Assembly (NCBI GenBank): GCA_021787335.1 | Contig: JAJYMC010000065.1 | Location: forward strand, 1 to 60,403 | Length of the DNA stretch: 60,403 nt | DNA from: Bacillota bacterium | GTDB lineage: Bacteria > Bacillota > Sulfobacillia > JAJYWN01 > JAJZPE01 | Direction of reading: 5' to 3' | Shown: piece by piece, positions 43,515 to 52,084 of the stretch | How the letters are laid out: each line of letters opens with the position of its first letter | How positions within the stretch are numbered: the first letter of the stretch is position 1 | Made by a program: the position numbers and the translations under genes | Notes under the pieces: model-generated | What the model was told of the DNA's origin: nothing | Database searches by the model: none | Seen by the model: the letters and a program-made list of their open reading frames with translations, nothing else

Positions 43515-45122
43515 TTGCTGGCGATGGCCCGCGGTTACGCCCTGCGCGGCATCGAGGCCGTGGAGGTCCAGGTCCAGGTCGACGTGACCAACGGGCTGCC
43601 GACCTTCGATATCGTCGGTCTGCCCGACGTGGGGCTCAGGGAGGCCCGGGAGCGGGTCCGTTCTGCCCTGCGTAATTCAGGCTTCGAGTTCCCCCTGCGG
43701 CGGGTGACGGTCAACCTGGCCCCGGCCGACATGCGAAAGGAAGGGCCGGGTTTCGACCTTCCCATCGCCCTGGCCATCCTCTCGGCCACCGGGGTGCTGC
43801 CGGAGGCCTCCCTGGGAGGCCTGGCCGCCGCCGGCGAGCTCGGGCTGGACGGGTCGTTGCGGCCGGTGGCGGGGGTCCTGTCGATGGCCATGGCAGCCGG
43901 CGGCGCACGCCTGCGGGGCCTGCTCGTGCCGGCCGGGAACGGCCGGGAGGCCGCGCTCGTCAAGGAGGCTTCGGTCTACCCCTGCCCGGACCTGAGGCAG
44001 GCCGTCCAGGTGGCGGCCGGGCAGAACCGGCCGAGCGGACCTCTGTCCGACCTGAACGACGAGCCGGCGGTGCACCGGGCCACCGGCGGCCGCGCGGACG
44101 AGCCGCCCGAAGACGACGAGGCCTGGGCCGACATCAGGGGTCAGGCCCAGGCCAAACGGGCGCTGGAGGTCGCTGTCGCCGGGGGGCACAACATCCTGCT
44201 GGTCGGGCCGCCCGGGACGGGTAAGACGTTGCTGGCCCGGCGGGTCGCCGCCCTGCTGCCCGACCTGCCGGTGGCCGAAGCCATCCAGGTGACCAGGTTA
44301 TACAGCGTGGCGGGCCGGTTGCCCGGGGGGCGCCTGGTGGTCCGGCCGCCCTTTCGGGCCCCGCATCACACGACGTCCACGGCGGCCCTCATCGGTCGCC
44401 TCGGCACGCCGGGCGAGATCAGCCTCGCCCACCTCGGCGTGCTCTTCCTCGACGAACTCCCCGAGTTTCGGCGGGATGTCCTGGAGGCCCTCCGGCAGCC
44501 GCTGGAAGAGGGCTTCATCACGGTGGCCAGGGCCGGCGGCGCGGTGACCTTCCCGGCCCGCATGACCCTGGTGGCGGCGATGAACCCCTGCCGGTGCGGG
44601 CATCTCGGGGATCCTCGGCAAACCTGCGTGTGCACGCCCGGGCAGGTCCGGCGGTACCGGGCCCGCGTCTCCGGGCCCCTCCTCGATCGCCTGGAACTGC
44701 AGGTCGAGGTGCCGCGGCCGGATTTCGACGAACTGGCCCGGGGCCCGGGCGACGGGTCACTATCGGCCCTGCGGCGCCGCATCGCCGACGTCCATGACCT
44801 CGAACGTCGGCGCAACGGGGGAGTCCTCAACGCCCACCTGGACCGGCGGCGCCTGGGCCGGGTCGCCCGGCTCGAACCGGAAGCCGCCGACCTGCTGCGA
44901 CGGGCGTTCGCCCGCTTCGGGTTGAGCGTCCGCGCGTATGACCGATTGACCAGGGTCGCCCGGACCATCGCCGACCTCGCCGGCGCCGATGGGATCGGCC
45001 CCGGGCACATGGCTGAGGCCCTTCAGTACCGGCTCCATGAGTTCGGGCCGGCGGAAGGGCCGCAGGAGGGGCTGGACGATGGAGTTCAGACGCGTTGCCT
45101 GCCCCGGGCGAAGAGGCTGTAG
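43515..45122 (+). CDS. comM: YifB/ComM family Mg-chelatase-like AAA ATPase
   Basis: The 535-aa protein has an N-terminal Lon-protease-like domain (about 1-165), Walker A GPPGTGKTLLARR, Walker B GVLFLDELPEF, a Mg-chelatase/MCM core with NPCRCGHLGDP, and the C-terminal chelatase domain. In Gram-negatives ComM is a branch-migration helicase in transformation; dprA in this window is also a transformation gene. Start TTG 43515 or ATG 43524. The 3' end overlaps a small minus-strand gene by 37 bases. Confidence 0.95.
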   Translation: MLAMARGYALRGIEAVEVQVQVDVTNGLPTFDIVGLPDVGLREARERVRSALRNSGFEFPLRRVTVNLAPADMRKEGPGFDLPIALAILSATGVLPEASLGGLAAAGELGLDGSLRPVAGVLSMAMAAGGARLRGLLVPAGNGREAALVKEASVYPCPDLRQAVQVAAGQNRPSGPLSDLNDEPAVHRATGGRADEPPEDDEAWADIRGQAQAKRALEVAVAGGHNILLVGPPGTGKTLLARRVAALLPDLPVAEAIQVTRLYSVAGRLPGGRLVVRPPFRAPHHTTSTAALIGRLGTPGEISLAHLGVLFLDELPEFRRDVLEALRQPLEEGFITVARAGGAVTFPARMTLVAAMNPCRCGHLGDPRQTCVCTPGQVRRYRARVSGPLLDRLELQVEVPRPDFDELARGPGDGSLSALRRRIADVHDLERRRNGGVLNAHLDRRRLGRVARLEPEAADLLRRAFARFGLSVRAYDRLTRVARTIADLAGADGIGPGHMAEALQYRLHEFGPAEGPQEGLDDGVQTRCLPRAKRL

Positions 45123-45277
45123 ACGATGTAGCCGATGACGGCCAGGACGACCAGTCCGAGCAGCCCGCGGATGGCCCCGGCGGCCAGGAACCAGGCCAGG
45201 CCGAGGACGCTGGTCAACACCCAGCCCGCGGCGACGACGACGATGATGGCGATGATGGCGGCGGTCCATTTACCCAA
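45086..45277 (-). CDS. Small membrane protein, 63 residues
   Basis: The frame encodes two membrane spans, TAAIIAIIVVVAAGWVLTS and GLLGLVVLAVIGYIVYSLF, with a basic C-terminus (ARGRQRV). I place the start at TTG 45277, which has AGGAGGTGATC six to seven bases ahead; a GTG at 45286 would lie inside that site. It overlaps the end of comM on the other strand. No family recognised. The DUF1540 gene is upstream in the same direction. Confidence 0.7.
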   Translation of the reverse strand: MGKWTAAIIAIIVVVAAGWVLTSVLGLAWFLAAGAIRGLLGLVVLAVIGYIVYSLFARGRQRV

Positions 45278-45364
45278 AGAGATCACCTCCTCGCGGTCTT
45301 GTTGATGGCCTTGAGCACGGAAGCCGCCCCTGCCAGACGGGCGGCTTCTGCGTCTTCGGAAGGG

Positions 45365-45565
45365 TCAGAGCCCCTTTGGCTTGAAGGTCCTACAGGCGGT
45401 CTCGGCAGAGGTTCCCGCCTGCTCTTGGCGGCCCATCGTCCCGGCTTCCATGCTGACGCCGCCGCCGCCGACCGAGTTGACGACGTGGATGGATTCTGCC
45501 TCACAACGGTTTCCCTTACCCCAATAATTACAGGAGGACACTGAACACTTGACGTCGCTGGCCAT
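45365..45565 (-). CDS. DUF1540 domain protein
   Basis: The 66-aa cysteine-containing protein begins MASDVKCSVSSCNYWGKGN, then RCEAESIHVV and a later Cys (ACRTFKP). This is the CxxxxCxYWxxGNxCxAxxIxV pattern of DUF1540, a small domain frequent in spore-forming Bacillota and probably metal-binding. The ATG has GGGGGGAGTCAA ahead. No T-run terminator separates it from the small membrane gene downstream. Confidence 0.85.
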   Translation of the reverse strand: MASDVKCSVSSCNYWGKGNRCEAESIHVVNSVGGGGVSMEAGTMGRQEQAGTSAETACRTFKPKGL

Positions 45566-45657
45566 TTGACTCCCCCCTTTCAGAGAGAGTTTTCACCGAG
45601 GGCCGGTGGATTATGCGATGGGGCATCCACTTGTTGGTCTAGCTGGTAGGTTCTTGA

Positions 45658-45687
45658 TTGACGCTGGGCCAAGCCAGCATGTACAAT
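45658..45687 (+). promoter_or_regulatory. SigA-type promoter for tdk
   Basis: TTGACG (45658-45663) and TACAAT (45682-45687) are 18 bases apart. The -10 includes part of an ATG at 45686, so that ATG is probably not the tdk start. Confidence 0.7.
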
Positions 45688-45706
45688 GACCATGGGGGGG
45701 AGGGGC

Positions 45707-46348
45707 TTGGCACAAGACATCAAGACCGGGGGCAGACGGGGCCGGTCTCCGAAGGCCGTCCTCAAGGCCCGCAAGGAACCGGGCTATCTGGAGATCATCT
45801 GCGGCAGTATGTTCAGCGGCAAGTCGGAGGAACTCATCCGCCGGGCCAAGCGCGTGTTCATCGCCCGCAAGCGGGTCGTGGTCTGCAAGCCGAAGATCGA
45901 CACGCGCTACGGGCATCGTCGGGTCAGTTCCCACGACGGCAAGAGTCTCAGGGCCCACTCCATCGATCAGTCCCGGCCCGAAGACATCCTGACCCTCGCG
46001 GCGACCAAGGATGCCGATGTCATTGCCATCGACGAGGTGCAGTTCTTCGGGGCCGAGATCATCCCGGTGGTGCAGAGACTGGTGGAGGCGGGACGGCGGG
46101 TCATCGTCGCCGGCCTGGACATGGACTTCGCCGGGCGCCCGTTCGGCAGCATGCCGGTCCTGATGGCCCTGGCCGATGAGGTGACCAAGCTCAAGGCGAT
46201 CTGCGTCAAGTGCGGCGAACCGGCCACGTTCAACCAGCGCCTGATCAACGGGCGGCCGGCGGCCATCGACGACCCGATCATCGTCATCGGCGGTAAGGAG
46301 AGCTACGAGGCGCGGTGCCGCCGCTGCCATGAAGTCGCGCGGAAGTAA
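45707..46348 (+). CDS. tdk: Thymidine kinase
   Basis: It phosphorylates thymidine in the salvage pathway. The P-loop is [18 protein letters not shown], Walker B is IAIDEVQFF, and the zinc site cysteines are CVKCGEPA and CRRCHE. From TTG 45707 it is 213 aa. TTG follows GGGGGGAGGGG, and the in-frame ATG at 45686 lies within the predicted -10 element. The N-terminal 25 residues are basic and unconserved. It heads the run of SBP, MutL-like and KOW genes, though those may have other promoters. Confidence 0.94.
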   Translation: MAQDIKTGGRRGRSPKAVLKARKEPGYLEIICGSMFSGKSEELIRRAKRVFIARKRVVVCKPKIDTRYGHRRVSSHDGKSLRAHSIDQSRPEDILTLAATKDADVIAIDEVQFFGAEIIPVVQRLVEAGRRVIVAGLDMDFAGRPFGSMPVLMALADEVTKLKAICVKCGEPATFNQRLINGRPAAIDDPIIVIGGKESYEARCRRCHEVARK

Positions 46349-46409
46349 CGCCAATGGGGGGCGGCCCGGTCGGGTCCACCCTCCTTCTGCTTTCAAGGGA
46401 AGGTGCGCC

Positions 46410-48047
46410 GTGAAACCATCCGTGGGGAAGACCGTGTTGACCGCCGCCGGGCTGGTCGCCGCCATCGGTGTCCTGGTCGGCCTCATCGTCGCCGGGTCCA
46501 GGGTGCTGGTGGCCCATGGGCGCCCCGCGGGCACGGTGGCCATCGGGGTGCCCTATCGCCTGAAGTCCCTCGACCCGTTGGGTCAGCCCCTTGACCTCAA
46601 CCAGCCGGAGGCCATCAGCCCGTTTCGCCTGGTCTACGATACCCTGGTCATCACCGGACCGGACGGCCGGCTCTATCCGCATCTGGCCTCGCGATGGGAG
46701 GTCTCGCCCGACGGGCGTGAGATCACCTTCCAGTTGCGCGAGGCCCGCTTTCACGATGGGCGGCCGGTGGACGCGGCCGCCGTCAAGTACACGCTGGCCA
46801 GGCTCATGTCCGACGACAAGGCCAAAGCCCTGGCCGCGGCGCTGGGGCCGCTGAAGGACATCGTCGTCCTGGCCCCGGACCGCGTCAGGCTGGTCTTCGA
46901 GCGGCCTTACCCGCCCATCTGGAGCGTCCTCTCATGGTCCGGCCTGGGCATCGTTGCCCCGCCGGCGGCCGGCCGCCCGGCCGCGGACGCCGTCCTGGGC
47001 CCCCCGGGGAGCGGCCCCTACGTCCCGGTGAGCTGGTCGGAAGACACCCTGGTCCTCTCGCGGAACCAGGACTACCACTGGCTGCCGCCGTTCGCCAGGG
47101 ACACGGACGGCCCCCGTCTCGAGAAGATCACCTTCCGGTTCCTGCCCGAGCCGGGCGCCCGGCTGGCGGCCTTTGAACATGGTCAGGTGGACCTGGCCGA
47201 GCTCGATCAGGCCGACTACGCGAAGGCCTCCACGTTCGCCGGGGCGGAGCTTCTCCTGGTCCCCCGGCCGTCCCTGACCTATCTGGGATTCAGGGTGACG
47301 GGTGGGAACGCGGTGGGAGAGGCCGTCCGTGAGGCCGCCGCGCGAGCCGTCGACCGGGTGGCCATCCTCAAGGCCGCGGCCGGTCCGGCCCGGGCGGAGA
47401 CGTCAATCCTGCCGGTCGGCATGTGGTCCGTCGAGACGGGGCGGGCCCCCCAATCCGTCCGCTACAGCCCGGAGAAGGCTCGGTCGGTCCTGGCCGCCGC
47501 GGGCTGGAAGGACCTGGACGGCGACGGCCGGTTGGAGAAGCCGGGCCCGGGCGGGTCGCAACCGGAGAAGTTGAAGCTGGAGATCCTGACATACGGCTAC
47601 GAGTGGGAGCGCAAGGTGGCCACCGAGGTGGCGGCCGAGCTGCAGGCGGTGGGTATCGACGCGTCGGTCACCCCCCTGGAGCCGAGGGAGGTCCTCGGAC
47701 GCACGCGGGACGGCCAGGCGGGCGCGTTCGTCCTGACCTACGGCTGGTATGACCCGGACATCCTCTTCTACCTGTTCCATTCGTCGCGCCTCGGGCAGAC
47801 CAACCGCTCGGGCCTGACCGACCCGGCCATCGACCGGGCCCTGGAGGAGGCCCTCCAGGTCGTCGAGCCGGCGGCGCGCTCGGAAGCCTACGCCTCCGTC
47901 GCCAAGGACATCCAATCGAGCTATGTCTGGGTACCGCTGGCCGGTCAGACGACGCCCGTGCTGGCGCGACGGAACCTGGCCGGCCTGTCCGTCGGCGGGG
48001 CCGACGAAGTGCTCCTCTACGGTGCCTATGCCCGGCCCGGGCGTTGA
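46410..48047 (+). CDS. ABC-type solute-binding protein (family 5), no permease nearby
   Basis: The 545-aa protein is of the DppA/OppA type. An N-terminal membrane segment (about residues 8-30) has no lipobox cysteine, so it is probably membrane-anchored rather than a lipoprotein. Family features include GTVAIGVPYRLKSLDPL, LVYDTLVITGPDGRLYP, LASRWEVSPDGREITFQL and FHDGRPVDAAAVKYTL. GTG 46410 has GGGAAGG upstream. No ABC permease or ATPase lies in the window. Substrate unknown. Confidence 0.9.
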   Translation: MKPSVGKTVLTAAGLVAAIGVLVGLIVAGSRVLVAHGRPAGTVAIGVPYRLKSLDPLGQPLDLNQPEAISPFRLVYDTLVITGPDGRLYPHLASRWEVSPDGREITFQLREARFHDGRPVDAAAVKYTLARLMSDDKAKALAAALGPLKDIVVLAPDRVRLVFERPYPPIWSVLSWSGLGIVAPPAAGRPAADAVLGPPGSGPYVPVSWSEDTLVLSRNQDYHWLPPFARDTDGPRLEKITFRFLPEPGARLAAFEHGQVDLAELDQADYAKASTFAGAELLLVPRPSLTYLGFRVTGGNAVGEAVREAAARAVDRVAILKAAAGPARAETSILPVGMWSVETGRAPQSVRYSPEKARSVLAAAGWKDLDGDGRLEKPGPGGSQPEKLKLEILTYGYEWERKVATEVAAELQAVGIDASVTPLEPREVLGRTRDGQAGAFVLTYGWYDPDILFYLFHSSRLGQTNRSGLTDPAIDRALEEALQVVEPAARSEAYASVAKDIQSSYVWVPLAGQTTPVLARRNLAGLSVGGADEVLLYGAYARPGR

Positions 48048-48164
48048 GGGGCCGCGGCAGGTGTCATCGCCGTGGGCGCGATGTTCGGTGGCCCGAAACT
48101 TTGGCCCCCTTCGCGCGTAGTACGGGGCGAACCCGCAAGGTGGATCAAGGAAGGTGACGTTTGG

Positions 48165-50006
48165 ATGGTCGACGAACGGCGAATCGGCTCGATTCTGGCG
48201 ACGGACGTCGGTAGCACCACGACCAAGGCCGTCCTCATCGAACAGAAGGACGGCGAATACCGGCTGGCCGCCAGGGGAGAAGCCCCTACGACCGTCGAGG
48301 CGCCGCACGAGGACGTCATGATCGGCGTGCTCGAGGCCATCCGCCAGGTCGAAGCGGAGACCGGCCGGGTCTTCCTCGAAGGGAGCCGGCTGATCACTCC
48401 GCGACAGGACGGCCGCGGCGTCGACGTCTTCGTGTCCACCTCCAGCGCCGGCGGGGGTCTGCAGATGACCGTAGCCGGCTTGGTCAAGGCGATGACCGGC
48501 GAGAGCGCCCAGCGGGCGGCCCTCGGTGCGGGGGCCATCGTCATGGACGTCATCTCCGTGGACGACTCCCGCCTCGTGGTCGAGCGCATCCGTCGCCTGA
48601 AGGAACTCCGCCCCGACATGATCCTGCTTTCCGGCGGCACCGACGAGGGGAACATCTCGGGCGTCGTGGCGCTGGCTGAATACATCGCCGCCGCTGGGCC
48701 ACGGCCCAGACTGGGCGGCGATTTCCGCGTTCCCGTCATCTACGCCGGCAACGAGAAGGCCCGCGACTATGTCCAGGACACCCTGGAGGGCGTCTGCGAC
48801 GTCCACTTCGTCGAGAACATCCGGCCGAGCCTCGACCGGGAGAACCTCGAGCCGGCGAGGGCGGAGATCCACCGGCTCTTCCTGGAACATGTGATGGCCA
48901 AGGCGCCGGGCTACGCGGCCCTCCTGGACTGGACGGCCCACCGGATCCAACCGACCCCGATGGCCGTCGGGAAGATGATGCGGCTGGCCTCGGATCGCTA
49001 TGGCGTCAACATCCTGGGGGTCGACATCGGCGGCGCGACCACCGACGTCTTCTCCATCGTCAACGGCGTCTTCAACCGGACGGTCAGCGCCAATATCGGG
49101 ATGAGCTACAGCCTGGCCAACGTCCTCGTCGAGGCCGGTCCGGCCAACATCGCCCGCTGGGTGCCGGGGGCCGCCTCCGAGCGAGACCTCCGCAACTGGG
49201 CGGCGAACAAGATGATAAGGCCGACGACGCTCCCGGAGGACCAGGAGGAACTGCTCCTCGAGCACGCCACGGCCCGCGAGGCCCTGCGCCTGTCCCTCGG
49301 GCAACACCACCAACTGGCGGTCACCCTCAAGGGCGTCCAGCAGAAGCGGACCTTCGACGATGCCCTGGAGCAGAAGATGAACGGCCAGCCTCTGGTCAGG
49401 ACGGGGGTCGTCGACGTCATCATCGGCAGTGGCGGAGTGATCTCCAACGCCCCACGGCGTTCGCAGGCGGCCCTTATGCTGCTCGACGCCTTCGAGCCGG
49501 GCGGCATCTGCCGGCTGTATGTCGACAGCATCTTCATGATGCCGCACCTGGGCGTGCTGTCCGAGGTTGATCCGGCGATCGCCCTCGAGGTCTTCGAGAA
49601 GGACTGCCTCGTTCCCCTGGGCACCTGCGTCGCCCCCATCGGCCGGGCCCGTCCCGGCGACGTCCTGGCCACCATGACCGTGACCATGCCCGACGGGAGC
49701 AGCCGCAAGGAAGAGATCAAGGGCGGGACGCTCAAAGTCGTCCCCCTGGCGACCGGGCAGCAGGCCAAGGTGGTCATCGACCCGGCTCGCGGGATCGACC
49801 TCGGGCGAGGCCCCGGGCGCCGGATCGAGGGAGAGGTCGGCGGTGGCGTGGTCGGGCTCATCCTCGATGGACGCGGCCGGCCGCTGGCCTTGCCGCCGGA
49901 CGCGGAGCGCCGGAGCCAGGCCCTGCTTGAATGGTGGAAGGCCCTCGAAGCGTATCCGGCCGACCGCGTGGGCCGGAACGAGGGCCCGGAAGGGAGGGCT
50001 CACTGA
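48165..50006 (+). CDS. MutL/GlmL family ASKHA ATPase
   Basis: The 613-aa protein has two actin-like phosphate loops, ATDVGSTTTKAVLIE (about residue 12) and GVDIGGATTDVFSIV (about 285). They and the rest (SAGGGLQMTVAGLVKAMT, LLSGGTDEGN, VDVIIGSGGVISNAP) match the MutL family of glutamate mutase. In clostridia GlmL helps B12-dependent mutases, possibly as a reactivase. No mutase subunit (glmS/glmE or similar) is present in the window. ATG 48165 follows GGAAGGTGA; a GTG at 48072 would add 31 residues. Its stop overlaps the next ATG (ATGATG-type coupling). Confidence 0.88.
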   Translation: MVDERRIGSILATDVGSTTTKAVLIEQKDGEYRLAARGEAPTTVEAPHEDVMIGVLEAIRQVEAETGRVFLEGSRLITPRQDGRGVDVFVSTSSAGGGLQMTVAGLVKAMTGESAQRAALGAGAIVMDVISVDDSRLVVERIRRLKELRPDMILLSGGTDEGNISGVVALAEYIAAAGPRPRLGGDFRVPVIYAGNEKARDYVQDTLEGVCDVHFVENIRPSLDRENLEPARAEIHRLFLEHVMAKAPGYAALLDWTAHRIQPTPMAVGKMMRLASDRYGVNILGVDIGGATTDVFSIVNGVFNRTVSANIGMSYSLANVLVEAGPANIARWVPGAASERDLRNWAANKMIRPTTLPEDQEELLLEHATAREALRLSLGQHHQLAVTLKGVQQKRTFDDALEQKMNGQPLVRTGVVDVIIGSGGVISNAPRRSQAALMLLDAFEPGGICRLYVDSIFMMPHLGVLSEVDPAIALEVFEKDCLVPLGTCVAPIGRARPGDVLATMTVTMPDGSSRKEEIKGGTLKVVPLATGQQAKVVIDPARGIDLGRGPGRRIEGEVGGGVVGLILDGRGRPLALPPDAERRSQALLEWWKALEAYPADRVGRNEGPEGRAH

Positions 50007-51391
50007 TGGCCATCGCCCGTCAGCTTCGCCCGCTCAAGGGCACGATCATCCGGCGTGAACGGCTGCTGCCGTTGCCCGGCGACGTCCTCGTCACGGAAGG
50101 CCAGGACGTGGCCGCCGACACGATCATCGCCAGGACCGAAGAACTGCCGGGGGAGCCCTATGTCATCGACCTTCGGGCCGAGCTGAAGGCCCCGAAGTTG
50201 GCGGCCGAAGACGTCGACCGCGCCGTCCTGAAGAAGGTCGGGGAGCAGGTCAAGGCCCAGGAGGTCATCGCTCGGCACAGCCACGGCTTCTGGGGCGAGG
50301 TGGCCACCTGCAAGTCCCCGGTGAGCGGGACGGTCGAGTTCATCTCCCGCTCGTTCGCCCGGATCCTGATCCGGGAGGACCCCCGTTCCGCCCAGCCGAC
50401 GGCCATCGTCGCGGTGGCCAGGAAGCTGGATGTCTGGCCGTCCAGCCTGAAGACCTACATGCGTTTCCGCGAAGGCGATGAGGTCCGCCAGGGGATGGTC
50501 CTGGCGGCCAGCCCATCGACGGCCGGGATGGACTACGCCTATTCGCCCATCAGCGGGATCATCGAGAAGGTCTGCACGAAGACGGGGACGGTGACCATCG
50601 TCCGACCGGTGAAAGAGACGACCGTTGACGCCTACTTCGCCGGCCGCGTCGAATCGGTCATCCCCGAGCGCGGGGCGGTCATCGCCGCCACCGGGACGCT
50701 CATCGAGGGCGTCTTCGGGATCGGCTTCGAACACCACGGGCCGCTGGCCGTTCTGACCCGCAGCCCGGAGGAGGACCTCGACCCGGCGGCGATCACGGAC
50801 GCCCACGAGGGCAAGATCATCGTCGCCGGCCGGCGCGTGACCCTCGAAGGCCTGCGACGGGCGGTCGATGCCGGCGCCTGCGGGGCCATCTGCGGGGGAG
50901 TCGACAACCTGGACCTCGTCGAGTGGTTGGGCCAGGAGATCGAGGTCGGCATCACCGGCCAGGAGGACGTGGACTTCACCCTCATCCTAACGGAAGGCTT
51001 CGGGGCGACGCCGATGGACGAAGCGGTCTTCGCGACGCTGTTGGCCGCCGACGGCCGGGTCTCCTCGGTCAATGGCTCGACGCACGTGCGGGCCGGGGTC
51101 ATCCGTCCGGAGGTCGTCATCGTCGGCCCACCGGCGGGCCTCGGCGAGTCGGGCACGGCCGAGGCCGGGACCGCCGAATGGGGCGGTGCGGCGCGGCTGG
51201 AGCCGGCCCTGGTCGAGGGGGCTGCGGTCAGGTTGGTCGGGCCGCGGCGGTTCGGCCAGCGCGGACAGGTGGTCGAAGTGCCGGCGGAGCGACAGGCCCT
51301 CGGCACCGAGGCCCGCGTCAAGGTGGTCCGCGTGCGGCTTGAAGATGGGACGGTCATCAGCGTGCCGCAGGCCAATGTCGAGGTGCTCTGA
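50006..51391 (+). CDS. Uncharacterised multi-hemimotif/KOW protein paired with MutL-like ATPase
   Basis: The 461-aa protein is soluble by appearance. The N-terminal half repeats lipoyl/barrel-sandwich-like pieces, for example LKGTIIRRERLLPLPGDV, SPVSGTVEFIS and YSPISGIIEKV. No biotin/lipoyl Lys motif (such as MKM) is seen. A middle part (GRRVTLEGLRRAVDAGACGA to TEGFGATPMDEAVF) is alpha/beta-like. A C-terminal KOW-like stretch ends the protein (VRLVGPRRFGQRGQVVEV to ISVPQANVEVL). The ATG overlaps the MutL-like TGA and has AGGGAGGG ahead, so the two should be made together. Function unknown. Confidence 0.85.
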   Translation: MAIARQLRPLKGTIIRRERLLPLPGDVLVTEGQDVAADTIIARTEELPGEPYVIDLRAELKAPKLAAEDVDRAVLKKVGEQVKAQEVIARHSHGFWGEVATCKSPVSGTVEFISRSFARILIREDPRSAQPTAIVAVARKLDVWPSSLKTYMRFREGDEVRQGMVLAASPSTAGMDYAYSPISGIIEKVCTKTGTVTIVRPVKETTVDAYFAGRVESVIPERGAVIAATGTLIEGVFGIGFEHHGPLAVLTRSPEEDLDPAAITDAHEGKIIVAGRRVTLEGLRRAVDAGACGAICGGVDNLDLVEWLGQEIEVGITGQEDVDFTLILTEGFGATPMDEAVFATLLAADGRVSSVNGSTHVRAGVIRPEVVIVGPPAGLGESGTAEAGTAEWGGAARLEPALVEGAAVRLVGPRRFGQRGQVVEVPAERQALGTEARVKVVRVRLEDGTVISVPQANVEVL

Positions 51392-51414
51392 GTCGCCGCT
51401 TGGTCGCCGCTTCC

Positions 51415-51444
51415 TTGACGAGCTTTCGCGGGGCGTGGTAAAAT
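51415..51444 (+). promoter_or_regulatory. SigA-type promoter for rpmB
   Basis: TTGACG (51415-51420) and TAAAAT (51439-51444) are 18 bases apart. A leader of about 115 bases separates them from the rpmB ATG; I recognise no known ribosomal-protein leader in it. Confidence 0.75.
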
Positions 51445-51565
51445 GTACTCGTTGTGCGTGCTGGCCCGATGTTTCTGGGCTGGCTAAGGTCATACTTGCG
51501 GGCCCGACGACGGAGAATAGGGACACGATTGATCTCGTCGGCGCCAAGATATGGAGAGTTGTGGC

Positions 51566-51811
51566 ATGGCGACACGTTGTGACATCTGCGGTAAAGGCCC
51601 CATCACCGCTCGGAGGATCATCCGTCGCGGCGCGGCCAAGCGGCGCGGCGGGGCCGGTCAGAAGATCACCGGTTCGACCCTTCGGCGCCAGTATCCGAAT
51701 GTGCAGACGGTGCGGATCGTGGTCAATGGGACGCCACGAAAGCTGACCGTCTGTACGAGTTGCCTCAAGGCCGGTAAAGTTGAACGGCTCCGGATGGGAG
51801 CCAAGGTCTGA
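51566..51811 (+). CDS. rpmB: 50S ribosomal protein L28
   Basis: The 81-aa L28 protein starts MATRCDICGKGPITARRI and has TVRIVVNGTPRKLTVCTSC. Two CxxC pairs (CDIC and CTSC) indicate a zinc-binding form. It is about 20 residues longer than B. subtilis L28, with an Arg/Gly-rich insert. ATG 51566 follows GGAGAG; ATG 51551 would add five residues. In Bacillus the gene is beside spoVM; here it is 40 kb away. Confidence 0.96.
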   Translation: MATRCDICGKGPITARRIIRRGAAKRRGGAGQKITGSTLRRQYPNVQTVRIVVNGTPRKLTVCTSCLKAGKVERLRMGAKV

Positions 51812-51817
51812 GGGCCG

Positions 51818-51842
51818 AAAAGGACCGCAAGGTCCTTTTTTG
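51818..51842 (+). terminator. Intrinsic terminator after rpmB
   Basis: AAAAGGACC and GGTCCTTTT form a perfect 9-bp stem with a GCAA loop, ending in a run of six T. Confidence 0.9.
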
Positions 51843-52084
51843 ATGCCCAAACCCGCAGGCCGACCAGTGAGGCGTTTTATGTAAAGCGACAAAAGGCTTC
51901 TTTCGCCGTCACATAACGCGGACCAGGATGCCCGCAAAAACCAGTTATAGCTGCGCGTTCGGGCTGCGACGGGGCCGACCTCCAGGCCGTCTCACTGGGG
52001 GAAGAAGGAAAAAGAGCCACGCCGTAGAAAGCATGCCGCCCGCACCATTGAGGGTCATCGGGACCCGGTGCGGGAGGCGATCTA
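51843..52084. other. Intergenic region before dprA
   Basis: The 242 bases contain an imperfect palindromic stretch (TTATGT at about 51877 to ACATAA at about 51916, with an inner GCGA/TCGC) but no gene I trust. A possible ATG frame (51928-52158) has no homology and overlaps dprA. No clear promoter is visible. Confidence 0.4.

Noticed and set aside
45318-45346. GAAGCCGCC/GGCGGCTTC hairpin between the two minus-strand genes as a terminator
   Set aside because: The stem is good, but neither strand shows a proper T-run after it.
47403-50003. Very long minus-strand open frame (866 codons) opposite the solute-binding and MutL-like genes
   Set aside because: It is the antisense shadow of two well supported + strand genes. 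High GC content makes such long false frames common, and its sequence has no recognisable domains.
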